This document shows positions 1-10,538 of a DNA stretch of 52,765 nucleotides, in pieces. Source of the stretch: Chromera velia. Taxonomy: Eukaryota; Sar; Chromeraceae. Within the stretch, counting starts at the first letter, position 1. Each line of letters begins with the position of its first letter. Below the pieces are notes generated by a model. It was not told where the DNA came from. It ran no database searches and was given only the letters and a program-made list of their open reading frames with translations. Location: contig JAHBMJ010000233.1 of NCBI GenBank assembly GCA_018398765.1, positions 1 through 52,765 of the forward strand, given 5' to 3'. Position numbers and translations under genes: made by a program.

Positions 1-1150
1 TAGTGACCATGTTTGATTTGATTATATTTGATTTGATTTGATTTGATTTGATTTGAGCTTCAACCTCAAATATTTGATATTTGAGGTAAGATTTGAGGTT
101 AACCTCTTAGGGTTCCTCACTGAGTTACTGACTTACTGTCACTCTGATCATTTTTCTCATGACAATAGTTATCAGAACATTTCTGATGTGTGTTTCAAAA
201 ATTAAAAAAATATATATATAAAATTATAAATTATTAGTTCCGTAAAAAAAATATGCCTGTGTGGCAGTGTATATACACTAGTCACTGAGACTCACTCTAG
301 TACTAATAGAGATTAAGAACGTAAAATTGATAGATTTGAAATTGCATATGACTTTTTATTGATACGATAAAGTTAGAGCACGTACCAAAATTGAGGTGAC
401 AATCACTCAGCTTTATGGCACTTCCTTTTCCTCTTCTTCCCTATAATATAGTTTGCTTGTAAAACTTTAAACTTTAACTTTAAACCTTTAAAAGTAAATA
501 TGCAACCAGACATACAAAAGTTGATCTAAAAGACGTTGCTAGAGAAGTTGATTTCATTTATATCGTTGCAGGCAAAGTTGCTGCTTTATTAACTAGTAGA
601 TATACTAATTATGCAAAAGTTTCACAACTCTGAAAACGAGGTATGTAATGCATTACTATATTAATCATAATTCTCACAAAAACTCCAAGAAACAACTTTG
701 ATATAAATTCAAACGACCGGTGACTTTGGTCTTCTAGGGTCCTTCCCTAGAAAATCCACTTCTTTTTTTGCCATAATTACTTCCCCTAAAAGACGGTGGC
801 GGCTGCTTGCAACCGCTACCCCCACAGGCCTCTTTTCAATGTATGCCAACGTTGGCGCAACATCTTTGATATTTGTCAATTCAAAGTCTTCCAGCCGCGC
901 GATCGAAGAGTCGGATGATGAGTGAGCCTATGATACCACTTGGGCTCTGACCAACTGCAGGGCATAACATGCAAGTTCCGTTCACGTTTATTCACCTAGA
1001 GTGAGACAGTATAGTTCCATACTAGTTAGCATACTGCTGTCACGTAAAACCACATCCACAGTAATTAATGAGTACACTTAATTTAGTGTACTGTATACTT
1101 ACTGCCACTGTCAAAGTTGACTAACAGATACTATAGAACAGCCTGCGATA
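1..1150. other. AT-rich block, 3' flank of the RCC1 gene
   Basis: This stretch is clearly richer in A and T than the genes and has no convincing coding exon. It opens with a short TTTGA tandem repeat (about 10-55) and a run of related TTTGAGG/CCTCAAA words, some forming inverted pairs around 60-105. Together with similar blocks further on, it lies just beyond the 3' end of a gene, here the minus-strand RCC1 gene. It could be 3' untranslated or terminator DNA, or an old mobile-element remnant; the sequence does not decide. Confidence 0.5.
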
Positions 1151-1707
1151 CATGGTTAAAGCTTATGAGCCTTACAGTCCTTTCTCATGAGCCGCTTCTT
1201 TTTTTCTGTTAGATCCCCTAAATTTTCTATGACCCAATGTTTTTAGCTGAAGCTTTTTCTCAAGCTGCCTGTGTGCATGCGATTGATTATCGCACGTACG
1301 CTTACGAGTTTGGAATGCGATGTACTTCTGCAAGAGGATGAGGGGCCTTCCGAGGGTCGCTGCTGTTTGAAAGACCCAACTGAAGGGTGAGGCTGGAGGA
1401 CAATTTCAAGCAAAACAACAGAGACTAAAGGCGAAACGAGCGCGTGATTGAATTCAGGCGTAGGCCAGAAGAGACGTCAGGCAGAGACGTGAGTAGTATG
1501 TACAGTACACCCGTCCACTATACAAATCTCTCTGCTATCTGGGCTGGACGGATGGACCGTATGAACGAAGGAAGCAGTTCGCCTCTCGATCCGATTCAGC
1601 CATGCACTGCCAGAGAGATGTAATCGACACCCGGACCATCAACCCCCCCTCTTTTCCGTTCTCGCAGTCCCGTCCGGTCAGTCTGCAGCATCCTGCACAG
1701 CGTCAGC
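1151..1707. other. Intergenic, 3' flank of gene 1
   Basis: No exon is supported here. The stretch joins the AT-rich block to the stop codon of the minus-strand RCC1 gene and probably contains its 3' untranslated region. No clear AATAAA signal was seen. Confidence 0.4.
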
Positions 1708-3886
1708 CTACCCTCCCCCGCCTTCCTCCTGATCTTCACCGACGGCATTGGCTTCTTCCTGTGGGCTTGTCAGGGGCTGTCTCGTCTCGTCTCCGTCTCT
1801 CTTGGGCTGCATTGCAGGGCACAGGATGTATCTGATGCATACGGGTTTGCAAGCGGGAAGAAGGCAGGGAGAGAAGAAAGAAAGGAAAGAAGGAACGAGA
1901 CGGACACAGTGAAAGAAGAAGGGGCTTGCGAGAGAAACACACACACAGACACACACACACACACACAGACACACACACAGGGGGGGGGGGGGGAGGGGGA
2001 GATGGAGAGGGAGACGGAGACTGAGAGAGACAGGGGGACAAAGAAAGAGGCAATCACTGAAGCAAATTGCACGAACCTTGATGCAGAACACCACGATGAG
2101 TACGATAGGCACCGAAACGCATGCCAGGATCACACAACCGAAGATACTCCACCACATGAGCGGCCTTTCTCTGAACCCCGACCAAACGTATGCCTTCCAT
2201 CCAGACGCGACGTCTACCTCTCCCCGGTCCTCTCTTTCATCCTCCTCAGATTCTTCTAGGTTTTCCTCTGACACGATCGGCTGCGGCCCTCTCTCTGAGT
2301 GGGGGACGCCTGCTGCTGACTCCTCCTCCTTTTCTAGTTCAATCTCCTCTTCATCCTCATCTTCTGTCACTCCATCGTCCGACGTCACGTCTCCTGGGAC
2401 CGTCACCTTGTCCTCTCCCTCGTCATCCTTCTCCCCTCTTCCTCTTCTCCTCTGTCCAGAGGGATGTCCACTGTGCCCTTCTCGGCCCTCTCTGCTGTCG
2501 TCATCAGGGTCACTGCGCCAGCACTGGTGTTGGTAAAGGCGGTGGGAACTGCCAAGGCTGCAAAGGGAGGGTTGATCGGGTAGATGATCGGCATTCGGGG
2601 GGAGGTCAGACAAGATGAGAGAAAGAGGGCATTCACGGACAGTATGTGCAGCTGGTCATGTGACACATGCGTTTTTCTTTTTGCAGGGAAATGCGTGCGG
2701 TTCCTATGTCAAAAAGAACGTGCATGCGAAGCTGGTCTATCGAGATGTGGAAGACCCATCTACTCTGGATGAGTCTCTCTACTCCTGAGACCCTTAGTTT
2801 ATCCTCTTCGATATATCTAACTGGACTTCAAGAAGCAGTGCAAAAAAGAGGTGGAAAGGGAGGGGACAGTATTGAAAGGGGACATTCACAGGTGTTTTCT
2901 TAAGGGCAAGAAACGTCACTTTCCTTTGCATACCTGAAACAAAGGCCACCTGGAAAGAAACACCCACTGCGCGCACACACAGTTCTTCGATCACTGGTGT
3001 GTCGATCTAGCTGTGCAGCATGCAGTCACTGGACCCACCCACGTACCTGTGAAGTCAAATCGAGGATCGCCGTCTCCAACCCCCAGAGACCCGTAGCTGT
3101 TCCTCCCTGCCCCCAACCACCCCCCATCCCCTGTCCTCACAAACGAATTCCAGGACATCGTCATAGCAGAGGGAAGACCAGAGACGCCAGAGAGAGAGGG
3201 GACAGAGGTGAACACGCGGACTGTCCCACTCTGCTTCTCTCCCAGACCTAGACACGGGCCGCGCGAACCGGAGACCTTCACGGAACCGTCCTGTGAGAGA
3301 AAGGGGGACAAAGTGAGTGGAGAATGTAGTATGTGTCGGTTTCACTTGGTCTCTTCCTGGCTCGTTTGTGTAGCATTTCAATTTCCCATATCGATTTCTT
3401 AGCCGGACAGCATGAAGCTTTTTTCGTTTCGCTTTCTTCTCTCTCTCTCTCTCTTTTTCCCTTTCTTTCTCACTCCCTCGCTTCCTCCCCCCCCNCTGGA
3501 CACACCCACCAACATTCAATTCACGTCTCCCTGCAGGTCCTGAATCGAACAAAGCAACCAACCAACCCTTTTGAGAATCAGAGAGTGCCAGTAACCAGCG
3601 CGCGCCTCTCTAACGCCCCCGTTGAAGAGGATGGTGGGGTTTGCGTCGGGTCTGAAGAAGCGGTTAGAGCCAAGACCGAGCTGCCCTTGGTGATTTGATC
3701 CCCACCCCCACAACTGTCCGTCTTCTGTCCAAGCAAGCATATGGAAGACCCCCAAGCTAAGGCCGATGAAGTACTTCTTGGGGTTCCAGAACTCGTCGGA
3801 CTTCACAACCAACTCCTGAGGGGTGAAGGCGTGATAGGTCCTGTGCGTGGTCGCCCACCTCCAGAAGGAAAAGGACTTCTTCTCCT

Positions 3887-3927
<41 letters not shown>

Positions 3928-3958
3928 CACGCACGCACACACACACACACACACACAC

Positions 3959-4035
<77 letters not shown>

Positions 4036-4046
4036 CAGAGACAGAC

Positions 4047-4083
<37 letters not shown>

Positions 4084-6692
4084 CAGACACAGACACAGAC
4101 ACAGACACACAGACACATACACACACACACACACATGCACACACACATGCAGTGATTTCTTCGTTGGGGGGTGATCTTTCCCTGTCGTACTTGTCAGCAA
4201 AAACATTTTCCCCCTATGTCCGATCTGCTTAATTCTGCAGCTTCGTCCAACCTCACGTCAGACTGGAGAGACAGACTGCTAGAGAGAGAACAGGAATAAG
4301 AAATCACGCCCCCCAAGCACATCGAAGAGGCATGCATGCATGCAGACTCAAATGGTCTAGAGAAAGAACGAGGCAGAGGTCCATTCCAAAACTCTGTCGA
4401 CATTTCCAACATGCAGCACGCACGCACGCCTCCGCAGTCATGCAGTGCGGCCAAAGACCTTCTGCCGCAACTTTGCCCTCCCGATCCGCCTCTCTTTCTG
4501 TCTAAAAGAAAGAATAGTCACCGAGAGTAAAGTTGAAGCAATCAATCATCAGAAGCCCAAGCAGCTGCCACCAACCGATAGACCTACCTTCACTCTGCCC
4601 CCCGTTCTGTATCCCCAAAGAAAAATCTGCTGTTCCCCCGTTAGTGCCGCACTCTTGGAGGACCGAGCGTAAACTGAAGCAACGCCCTTGCCGGACAGAT
4701 CCGTCACCACCGTTGGAGTCGCAAGGTGCCTCTGACGCTTCCCGTGCCCCAACTGGCCCCAGTGACCCTGACCCCAGGTGAACACGTTTCCATTGAAGTC
4801 CAAAGCGATGCTGTAAGCAGGAAGGTACGGAGAGAGGAGAACAAAGAAATGCGAAACCGTCCGCCTGTCTTTCTGGTTGCATCTCCATGTGTCCATCTGT
4901 GCGGCCATCTTCTTTCTTCCCTTCTCTTCTCATCTCATCTCTCATTACTTATATCTTGTTCGTCTCTCGCGATCTGTCATGGCGCCCTCCACCAACCTTT
5001 CCGCCCTCACTTCCTTGTTACCTGACTCACTGACAGACAGACCATAGACCATATGTTTCACAGACAGACAGACAGGCAGACAGACTTAAGACAGTTGGGC
5101 ACACAGAAAGAGCCCTCACTGACTTGTGGTGCCTCCCACAGGCGATGTCTTGGATGCTCTTGAGTCTGGAAATCTGGAAAGGCGAGTGCGGCGTTGCGTC
5201 AGAACGGCCCTTGCCAAGCTGTCCTGCCCAATTCGCACCGAAGGCAATGACCGTGCCGGCTTTCATGAGGACAAGCGTGTGGCTGTTCCCTGTGCATGCC
5301 TTCAGAGCCTTGTCCACACCCGGGACTTTGGTGGGAACGGAAGTGTAGCTGCCCTCGCACATTCATTCACCCTCCATATGCAGGCAGGCAGAGAAGCAAG
5401 AGATCGCTTGTAGATCGTGCACACCCTTGGTGTCTGTGAAGAGAGAGACGGTGAACATCACGGCGAAAGGAGACGCCGGACCGCTTGGCTCCGCCTCCCT
5501 TTTTGTGAGCAAATCTTCCGCCTGCACTGGGTTTTTCTGTCGAGTTCACTCTCTCTTTCTAGCCATCGAGCAGACTTCATTCGAACTGAAAGAAAAGGAA
5601 AACCTTCATTGAAAACATTGAAAATGTTACGTCGATGTGTCTGTCTGTCTGTTGACTGACAAGACGACAGTGGTGCCCAGTCCAAGTTGGCCCCTGCGGT
5701 TACTTCCCCAAGCGTACACCTGCCCCGTGTCCCTTTCGATTCCGACTGTATGGTGCTCGCCGGAGACGATGTCGGAAAAGATGACTGAGCACAGCAAGAG
5801 TGCGCACAGACAAAAGTGAAGCAAGGAGAAGGGATAGCAGGTCCCATACAAATACACGTGAAGGAACAGGGAAGAGGTAAGACAGACTCACAAAAGCTGG
5901 TCCATCGGGAACAAAACAGAGCAAGAAGACGGCATGGGAGACAAAAAAGGGGCTGCACGTGCGTTTTGGTGGGGGAGGGAGATGGCAGACAATTAAGGAG
6001 GTCGGCTGGCCAAAGCAGCAGAGGACGCAGACGTACCGCCATCCGGGGCCACCCCATCATTCCGCCGTCTGTCTCCAACAACTGCACAAACACCGAAAAG
6101 AAGACCTCAATTCAATGTGACCAACAGACAGGCGACTAGTCCAGTGAGTGGATTTCTGATGAGAGTACAGGACGTATCTACAAGCTGAAAACAACAACGT
6201 CACTTCGGCACATCTCAAGATCGTGTAATGCAAGCACCGTCAGTTCGGCTTCCTCTGCCGAAAGGATGTTTCAAAAGGTGTGAAGGAGTTTCTACGCGCT
6301 TTACACGATGTACGTGGAAAACCATTTGGTTCCACAGTCGAAGGGACACATCGGATCAGAAAAGAGAATACAGAAGGAACTGGCTCGATCAACGTCCACA
6401 GAGAGTTCTGAACTCCCCACATCCGAAAGAGATGTGAGGAAAAGCAGGGGACGGACTACAAATGTCGTGAGTGATAAGGGAGAAAGGCAACGAAGCGGGA
6501 TATACAGGTCCTTGAGATGGTCAAACGCGCTTGTCTCCAGACGAAAGGTGTGCCGCAACATGGTAGACGGTTGACAATTGACGATTTCCGAAGAGGAGAG
6601 CCTTCAAGATCCTTTTAGAGAGGGAGTCAGACACGGGGCTCACCTGATTGTGTGATGAGGAGAAGGGTGGCAACAGCAACAACTCGCAGCAT
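1708..6692 (-). CDS. RCC1-repeat single-pass membrane protein
   Basis: The model is complement of 6644-6692, 6037-6081, 5661-5784, 5124-5348, 4588-4810, 3567-3884, 3047-3290, 2934-2966, 2637-2784, 2077-2557 and 1708-1758, about 646 residues, with phase kept at every junction. The start gives a signal peptide ([16 protein letters not shown]). Residues ~30-420 hold seven RCC1-type blade motifs, among them [51 protein letters not shown] and [17 protein letters not shown]; the last two are weaker. An acidic region (~500-590) follows, then one hydrophobic segment ([20 protein letters not shown], ~605-629) and a short Glu/Gly tail. RCC1 propellers are protein-binding platforms. Here the propeller is predicted to face the secretory lumen or outside of the cell, unlike nuclear RCC1. 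Exon 9 and the start of exon 10 are the least certain. An undetermined base at 3495 lies in an intron. Confidence 0.85.
1926..1998. repeat. (CA)n plus poly-G microsatellite
   Basis: A CA dinucleotide run followed by a run of G lies in the last intron of the RCC1 gene, so the gene strand reads poly-C then GT. Open frames through it are artefacts. Confidence 0.9.
3889..4149. repeat. Compound (CA)n/(GA)n/(CAGA)n microsatellite
   Basis: About 250 bases of CA, GA and CAGA units fill much of an RCC1-gene intron. Read on the gene strand, the tract is GT/CT/CTGT-rich and ends only a few bases before the acceptor at 3885, so it serves as the 3' end of the intron. Confidence 0.95.
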
Positions 6693-7000
6693 CGAATCGT
6701 TGAAAGCTCTGTCTGGATGCACGTGAAAAGTGTTGCTGTCAGGAACTGTCTCAGATGTCCGGCCGTCAGCCAACAAACGTACTCGTGAGCGAAGCTTCAG
6801 CTTGTACCAGAAGACAAAGAGATTAAAGTGCTGGAGTCTCGGTGATTTCAATCCAACGCGGACCCTCGTATGTACCAAGGATCGAGAGACCATTCTGACG
6901 CTTTTGTGACGCCATCTCACGCCGCGTGTCGACCACGAGCTTTCACGACGGGCGCGGCCGGTGGATTGCGGAGGCATCACTCGGCGCGCGCGCGCGCGCG

Positions 7001-7042
7001 CGGGCCGCGGCCCGGCCCGTTTTTTGGACGGGCCGCGGCCCG
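7001..7042. repeat. Duplicated 14-bp GC palindrome beside (CG)n
   Basis: The self-complementary word CGGGCCGCGGCCCG occurs at 7001-7014 and again at 7029-7042, just after an alternating CG run (about 6983-7001). The copies can pair with themselves or each other. The element lies ~310 bases upstream of the RCC1-gene start, next to a TGCATGCATGCA motif, so it may be promoter structure. Confidence 0.75.
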
Positions 7043-7056
7043 CGGCTGCAATGTAA

Positions 7057-7068
7057 TGCATGCATGCA
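7057..7068. promoter_or_regulatory. TGCATGCATGCA motif upstream of gene 1
   Basis: A palindromic TGCATGCATGCA lies ~365 bases upstream of the minus-strand RCC1 start. TGCATGC is a known AP2-factor site in apicomplexan relatives; its function here is inferred from position. Confidence 0.5.
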
Positions 7069-7589
7069 CCGTCTCTCTCTCGACTTCATTCTGACTGCAT
7101 GTCACCTTAATACTTGCAGTCTTCAAGTTGGGGTTCTGTGCGTTGCACTCTGCGTGGGCTTAGTCCCGCGGGCCTCGATGGGGATGCGGCGCCCCTCGAA
7201 TGGCGGAAGAGGAAAATCTGATATACAGAGTAAGGTGTCATCATCTTGGAGCCAGTCTAAGTTGAGGGCACCGTACTCTTTGTGATGTCGTAAGGCCAAG
7301 AGGCAAACTTTTACATCAATGACGCCTGCGGCTGCTGCGCTGAGTGCTGCGATGGGTGCCTAGGCAACTGTGGCCACGGGGGGTGTATGCCCAGAGTTCC
7401 TCGTGCGCAGAAGAGAAAGAGAGAAGTCACAGAGAACGAGGCAAAAAAATTATGCACAGTGGGGGAAGAAAAAGTAGACAAGATCAAATGGAGAACCTTC
7501 ATAATACTCTACCAGAAAGCAACGGGAGGGTGGAAAGGGGAGGAAGGGAGTGGATGCAGGTGATGGCATTAAATACAAGGTGTGAAAAT
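7069..7589. other. Intergenic spacer without a supported gene
   Basis: Short open frames occur on both strands, but none has a recognisable motif, splice-consistent partners or a usable context. Nothing is annotated here. Confidence 0.4.
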
Positions 7590-8215
7590 GAATCATGCAG
7601 GCATTAATTATTAATAATTAAATGTTTTCGAAGATCATGTCCGCCCGAATCTCTGGCCGGGCTCCCCGTGCTAGCTAATTAATGTACTATTCGGATTAAT
7701 ACCCGGGATTATAACAAATTAAGATAGATAAAGCCAGCGAGCCACCACTTAGGCTATGGCCAACGGTGCTAACCGTGAGACATGATATGCAACGTTTGGT
7801 TGTGCATAAACCCAAAACAATGGTGACTCATTAGCACTGCATGGCAGTCAGAGATAACCTGAGCTTAGACCTCTAAGCTCTCGCTAAATTCTTTCGCTTG
7901 ACCTCTTGAAATCAAGCTAATTTAGCTATCAGATATCTTCGGTGGATTCTTTGTATACATTGGTATGGAATTATATCTTTGATAAGTTATGGGCATTCAT
8001 CTGAATGTGTATTATTTTTATTCTAGCTTTCATTTCATAGAATTTTACTTAAAAATTTTAATTCAAAATAAAAACTCGAAATCTTCTGAAGATTGCATGC
8101 TTTTGAATATAGTAGACCGAAATGCAAATTGAAATTTTAAGTCTAGTTTAGTTTACTTTTTAATCGATTTAATTAACTAGATATCTATATCCGTATAAAC
8201 CATGCATGCATACTA
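7590..8215. other. AT-rich block, 3' flank of the DUF501 gene
   Basis: An AT-rich stretch of ~600 bases begins ~110 bases past the stop of the minus-strand DUF501 gene. It contains no exon. It includes a tight inverted repeat at 7861-7880 (arms GAGCTTAGA/TCTAAGCTC, two-base loop), which could form a hairpin in a transcript. Confidence 0.5.
7861..7880. repeat. Perfect 9-bp inverted repeat (hairpin)
   Basis: GAGCTTAGA, two bases, then TCTAAGCTC form a perfect short hairpin inside the AT-rich block downstream of the DUF501 gene. A role in transcript ending is possible but unproven. Confidence 0.55.
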
Positions 8216-8324
8216 CATCACACTACGGGTTTCCGCGGAAGTGTCCCGGTGGAAGTTAAACCGTGGAACCGTTTTCCCGAGGTCCATCGCAGTGCTTTTC
8301 AAGCCATCAAAGATCCAATTTTCA

Positions 8325-9966
8325 TCATATTGGGGCACTGGAAGCAAGTTTGGGAGTCGACGGGTTTCTTACTTCGCTGTCTCGGAGAGCCTCGGCTCTT
8401 CTTTTCTTTTTTTGTCGCTTTGCTCTCATGAGGTTCCGTTGGACTAAGCGGGTACGAAGTTTGGATTTGTTCTTGATGGACGTGTAGCTGAATGAGGTCT
8501 CATCAGGCACATGACCGAGGTCGCATTGCTGCCAACATGACGCCGAGCCAGAAGAAGAAATTCCTGCCTCGTCCAGTCGCCGTAGAACCTCTGCCCCGAT
8601 TTGATTTTGCCCCCTCAACAAAAAATCAGCAGCCTGCGCGTGAAGACATTTCACATCTTCGTTGTTTGTCACAGACGCAAGACCAGACTGTTGCATGTTC
8701 TCTGCAGCTGCTTCTCCCCAGTGGACCTTCATCTCCTCGTATGCCGTGCCGTTATCCGACAAAATGTACCGCATCTGACGGAACTCATCGTTCACCCGTG
8801 CATAGTCTTCCTGCCATTCAGGACGCTCCCCCAGTTCCGCACTCAGGGCCTTCACTGCCCCCTCAGCCTCCCACTGGTCGATTGCACCCACCAACCAAGG
8901 ACATGTCAACCTCTGCAGTCCGCTGTAGTACACTGGAGGGCCCTTGCCGCTCCTCTTGACGCGAAACTCGGACGCGTAGGCCTGAGGGAAACCGTGCCGG
9001 CAGCGGCAGTTCTTCGCGACTCCCAGCGCATTCACTCTCCTCATTTCCTGACGATGCTGCAGCAAGGCCAGGCAAAGGGAGAGAACAGAAAAATAGGCGC
9101 CCCAGAGACAAGAGGCGCAGTTGCATGCGACTTAAGTCGGACAGAAAAGCGGAACAGTGGGCGAGGGGGATGGCGAAAGAGACGGCAAATGAACAGGAGG
9201 AGAAAAGATATACAGATCGACATCAGCACAGAATAACAGGCACAAACCACTGCAGAATCACGGAGTGAGTGGGGATGGAGCGAGGCAGAGAAGGAAAGCG
9301 GAAGGGAGAGCACGGAACGGATACTGCGAGAGAGGGGGAAGAGAAGAGAAGAGAAGAGAAGAGAAGAGGGCAAGGGGAGCATGGTGGACGGGAGGCAAGG
9401 GAGGAGGGAAAGGCAGAATTAAGAGAAAGAGAAACGGCTGAAGGAGAGATTAATGGCACGATCAGGAGAAGAACTGAGGCCTTTGGGAGACTGAAGGTGC
9501 GCAGGCACGAAAGAGAATCAAGATCCTTCTTGCGCCTGAATGTGGACTCGTGGGACGTATGGAGCGGCTGCGAGAGCAGAGTGTGGCTGGATGGAAAGAC
9601 ATTGGTGAGTGCAAAGGGAAGCGAAGAGGCCAACGAAGTACCTGGGAAAGGGCAGCAACGGCGAGATTGAACAGATGGATGAGTTGACAGTCAATGGCAT
9701 GGAAAACTGACCTGAATTACGTTCACCTCTTCCTCAGTTGGGGGGCGCAAAGTAGAGAACAGTTCATGCTGAGGCAGTGAAACCTCTGCCCCCCCCTCCG
9801 TCTTGTCAGTCTCGGGAATCTGAGCCTCTGTTTGTTGGACGGTAGATAACGCAAGTTTTGTGTCTGTTGTTCTGGTGTTGGAAGGGATAAGGGACTTCGG
9901 AAGGAACGCCACCGAGGGTGCCCAGCGCAATAGAGCAAGCACAAGAGCCCACCCTAGTCGAACCAT
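8325..9966 (-). CDS. DUF501 family protein with plastid-type presequence
   Basis: The model is complement of 9712-9966 and 8325-9056, joined in phase 0, for 328 residues. Exon 1 is a leader: MVRLGWALVLALLRWAPSVA is a signal peptide ending SVA before FLPK, followed by a Ser/Thr-rich, weakly acidic stretch. A Phe right after the signal cleavage site is typical of two-part targeting to red-algal-derived complex plastids. Exon 2 matches DUF501 throughout: VAKNCRCRHGFPQAY, then GLQRLTCPWLVGAIDQWEAE, and EDVKCLHAQAADFLLRG with the family's VKCLHA signature and conserved Cys and His. The C-terminus (~70 residues, very basic: MRAKRQKKKRRAE) is extra. DUF501 is mainly bacterial and of unknown biochemical role. 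The targeting is inferred. The start was chosen because it opens the signal peptide; an earlier Met eight codons upstream is possible. Confidence 0.87.
9340..9368. repeat. (GAGAA)n microsatellite
   Basis: Short pentanucleotide purine repeat in the single intron of the DUF501 gene. Confidence 0.85.
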
Positions 9967-10538
9967 GGAAAGAACACAGACACGGCACAACTGAAGAAAC
10001 GAGACGGCAAGGAGACGGAGAAACGCGTTTGACCCGAACCCCCCGAATGCTCAGAATGCGGAACCTTTCTACTAATCTGCACTTAACAACTCGCAAGTTG
10101 GTCTCTGATCTGACTACATGCGACATTGATGCTCCGGATAGGACTGCTTCGACGTCACAACGCTGTCGATGATTCCTGCACTGCATGAGACGAGCGTGAT
10201 CGAGTTTCAGTTTGAATTCAGTTTGTCAAGGTTGCATGCATGCACCTTGCTCGCGCGCGCATAACGCGCGTAGTCTTCGCTAAATTTTGTTTCCAGTGCA
10301 TCCGTCGATGATCGAATTAACGCCCTCTCAACGGCAGAAATTTACAGCTGCATGTTTGCAAACTGGCAGGGGCTGTCAGAATACTGAGGAGTTTGCACAG
10401 TGTTTCCCCTCCTCGAGTGCAATCACCAGCAGAAATCTGCTTCCCAGGAAGTGAACAGACAATAATAAAAGAACGACAGCTTTTTGTGTCTCGCAGTTCT
10501 ACTCCAATCAACCCGTCTACCTGTCTCCCGAAAAACGC
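9967..10538. promoter_or_regulatory. Shared divergent promoter region, genes 2 and 3
   Basis: This 572-bp gap separates the starts of the minus-strand DUF501 gene and the plus-strand 35-exon gene. It contains TGCATGCATGCA at 10233-10244, ~270 bases from one start and ~295 from the other, followed by CGCGCGCGC-type alternating sequence (~10250-10270). The site is nearly central and palindromic, which suits a two-way promoter. No TATA box was identified with confidence. Confidence 0.55.

Noticed and set aside
10..55. Telomere-like repeat (TTTGA)n
   Set aside because: Too short and of a different unit from known alveolate telomeres (TTTAGGG type); the window continues with gene DNA.
3516..4232. 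Cys/Val- or Thr/His-rich open frames
   Set aside because: They are microsatellite translations; only 3567-3884 on the minus strand is a real exon.
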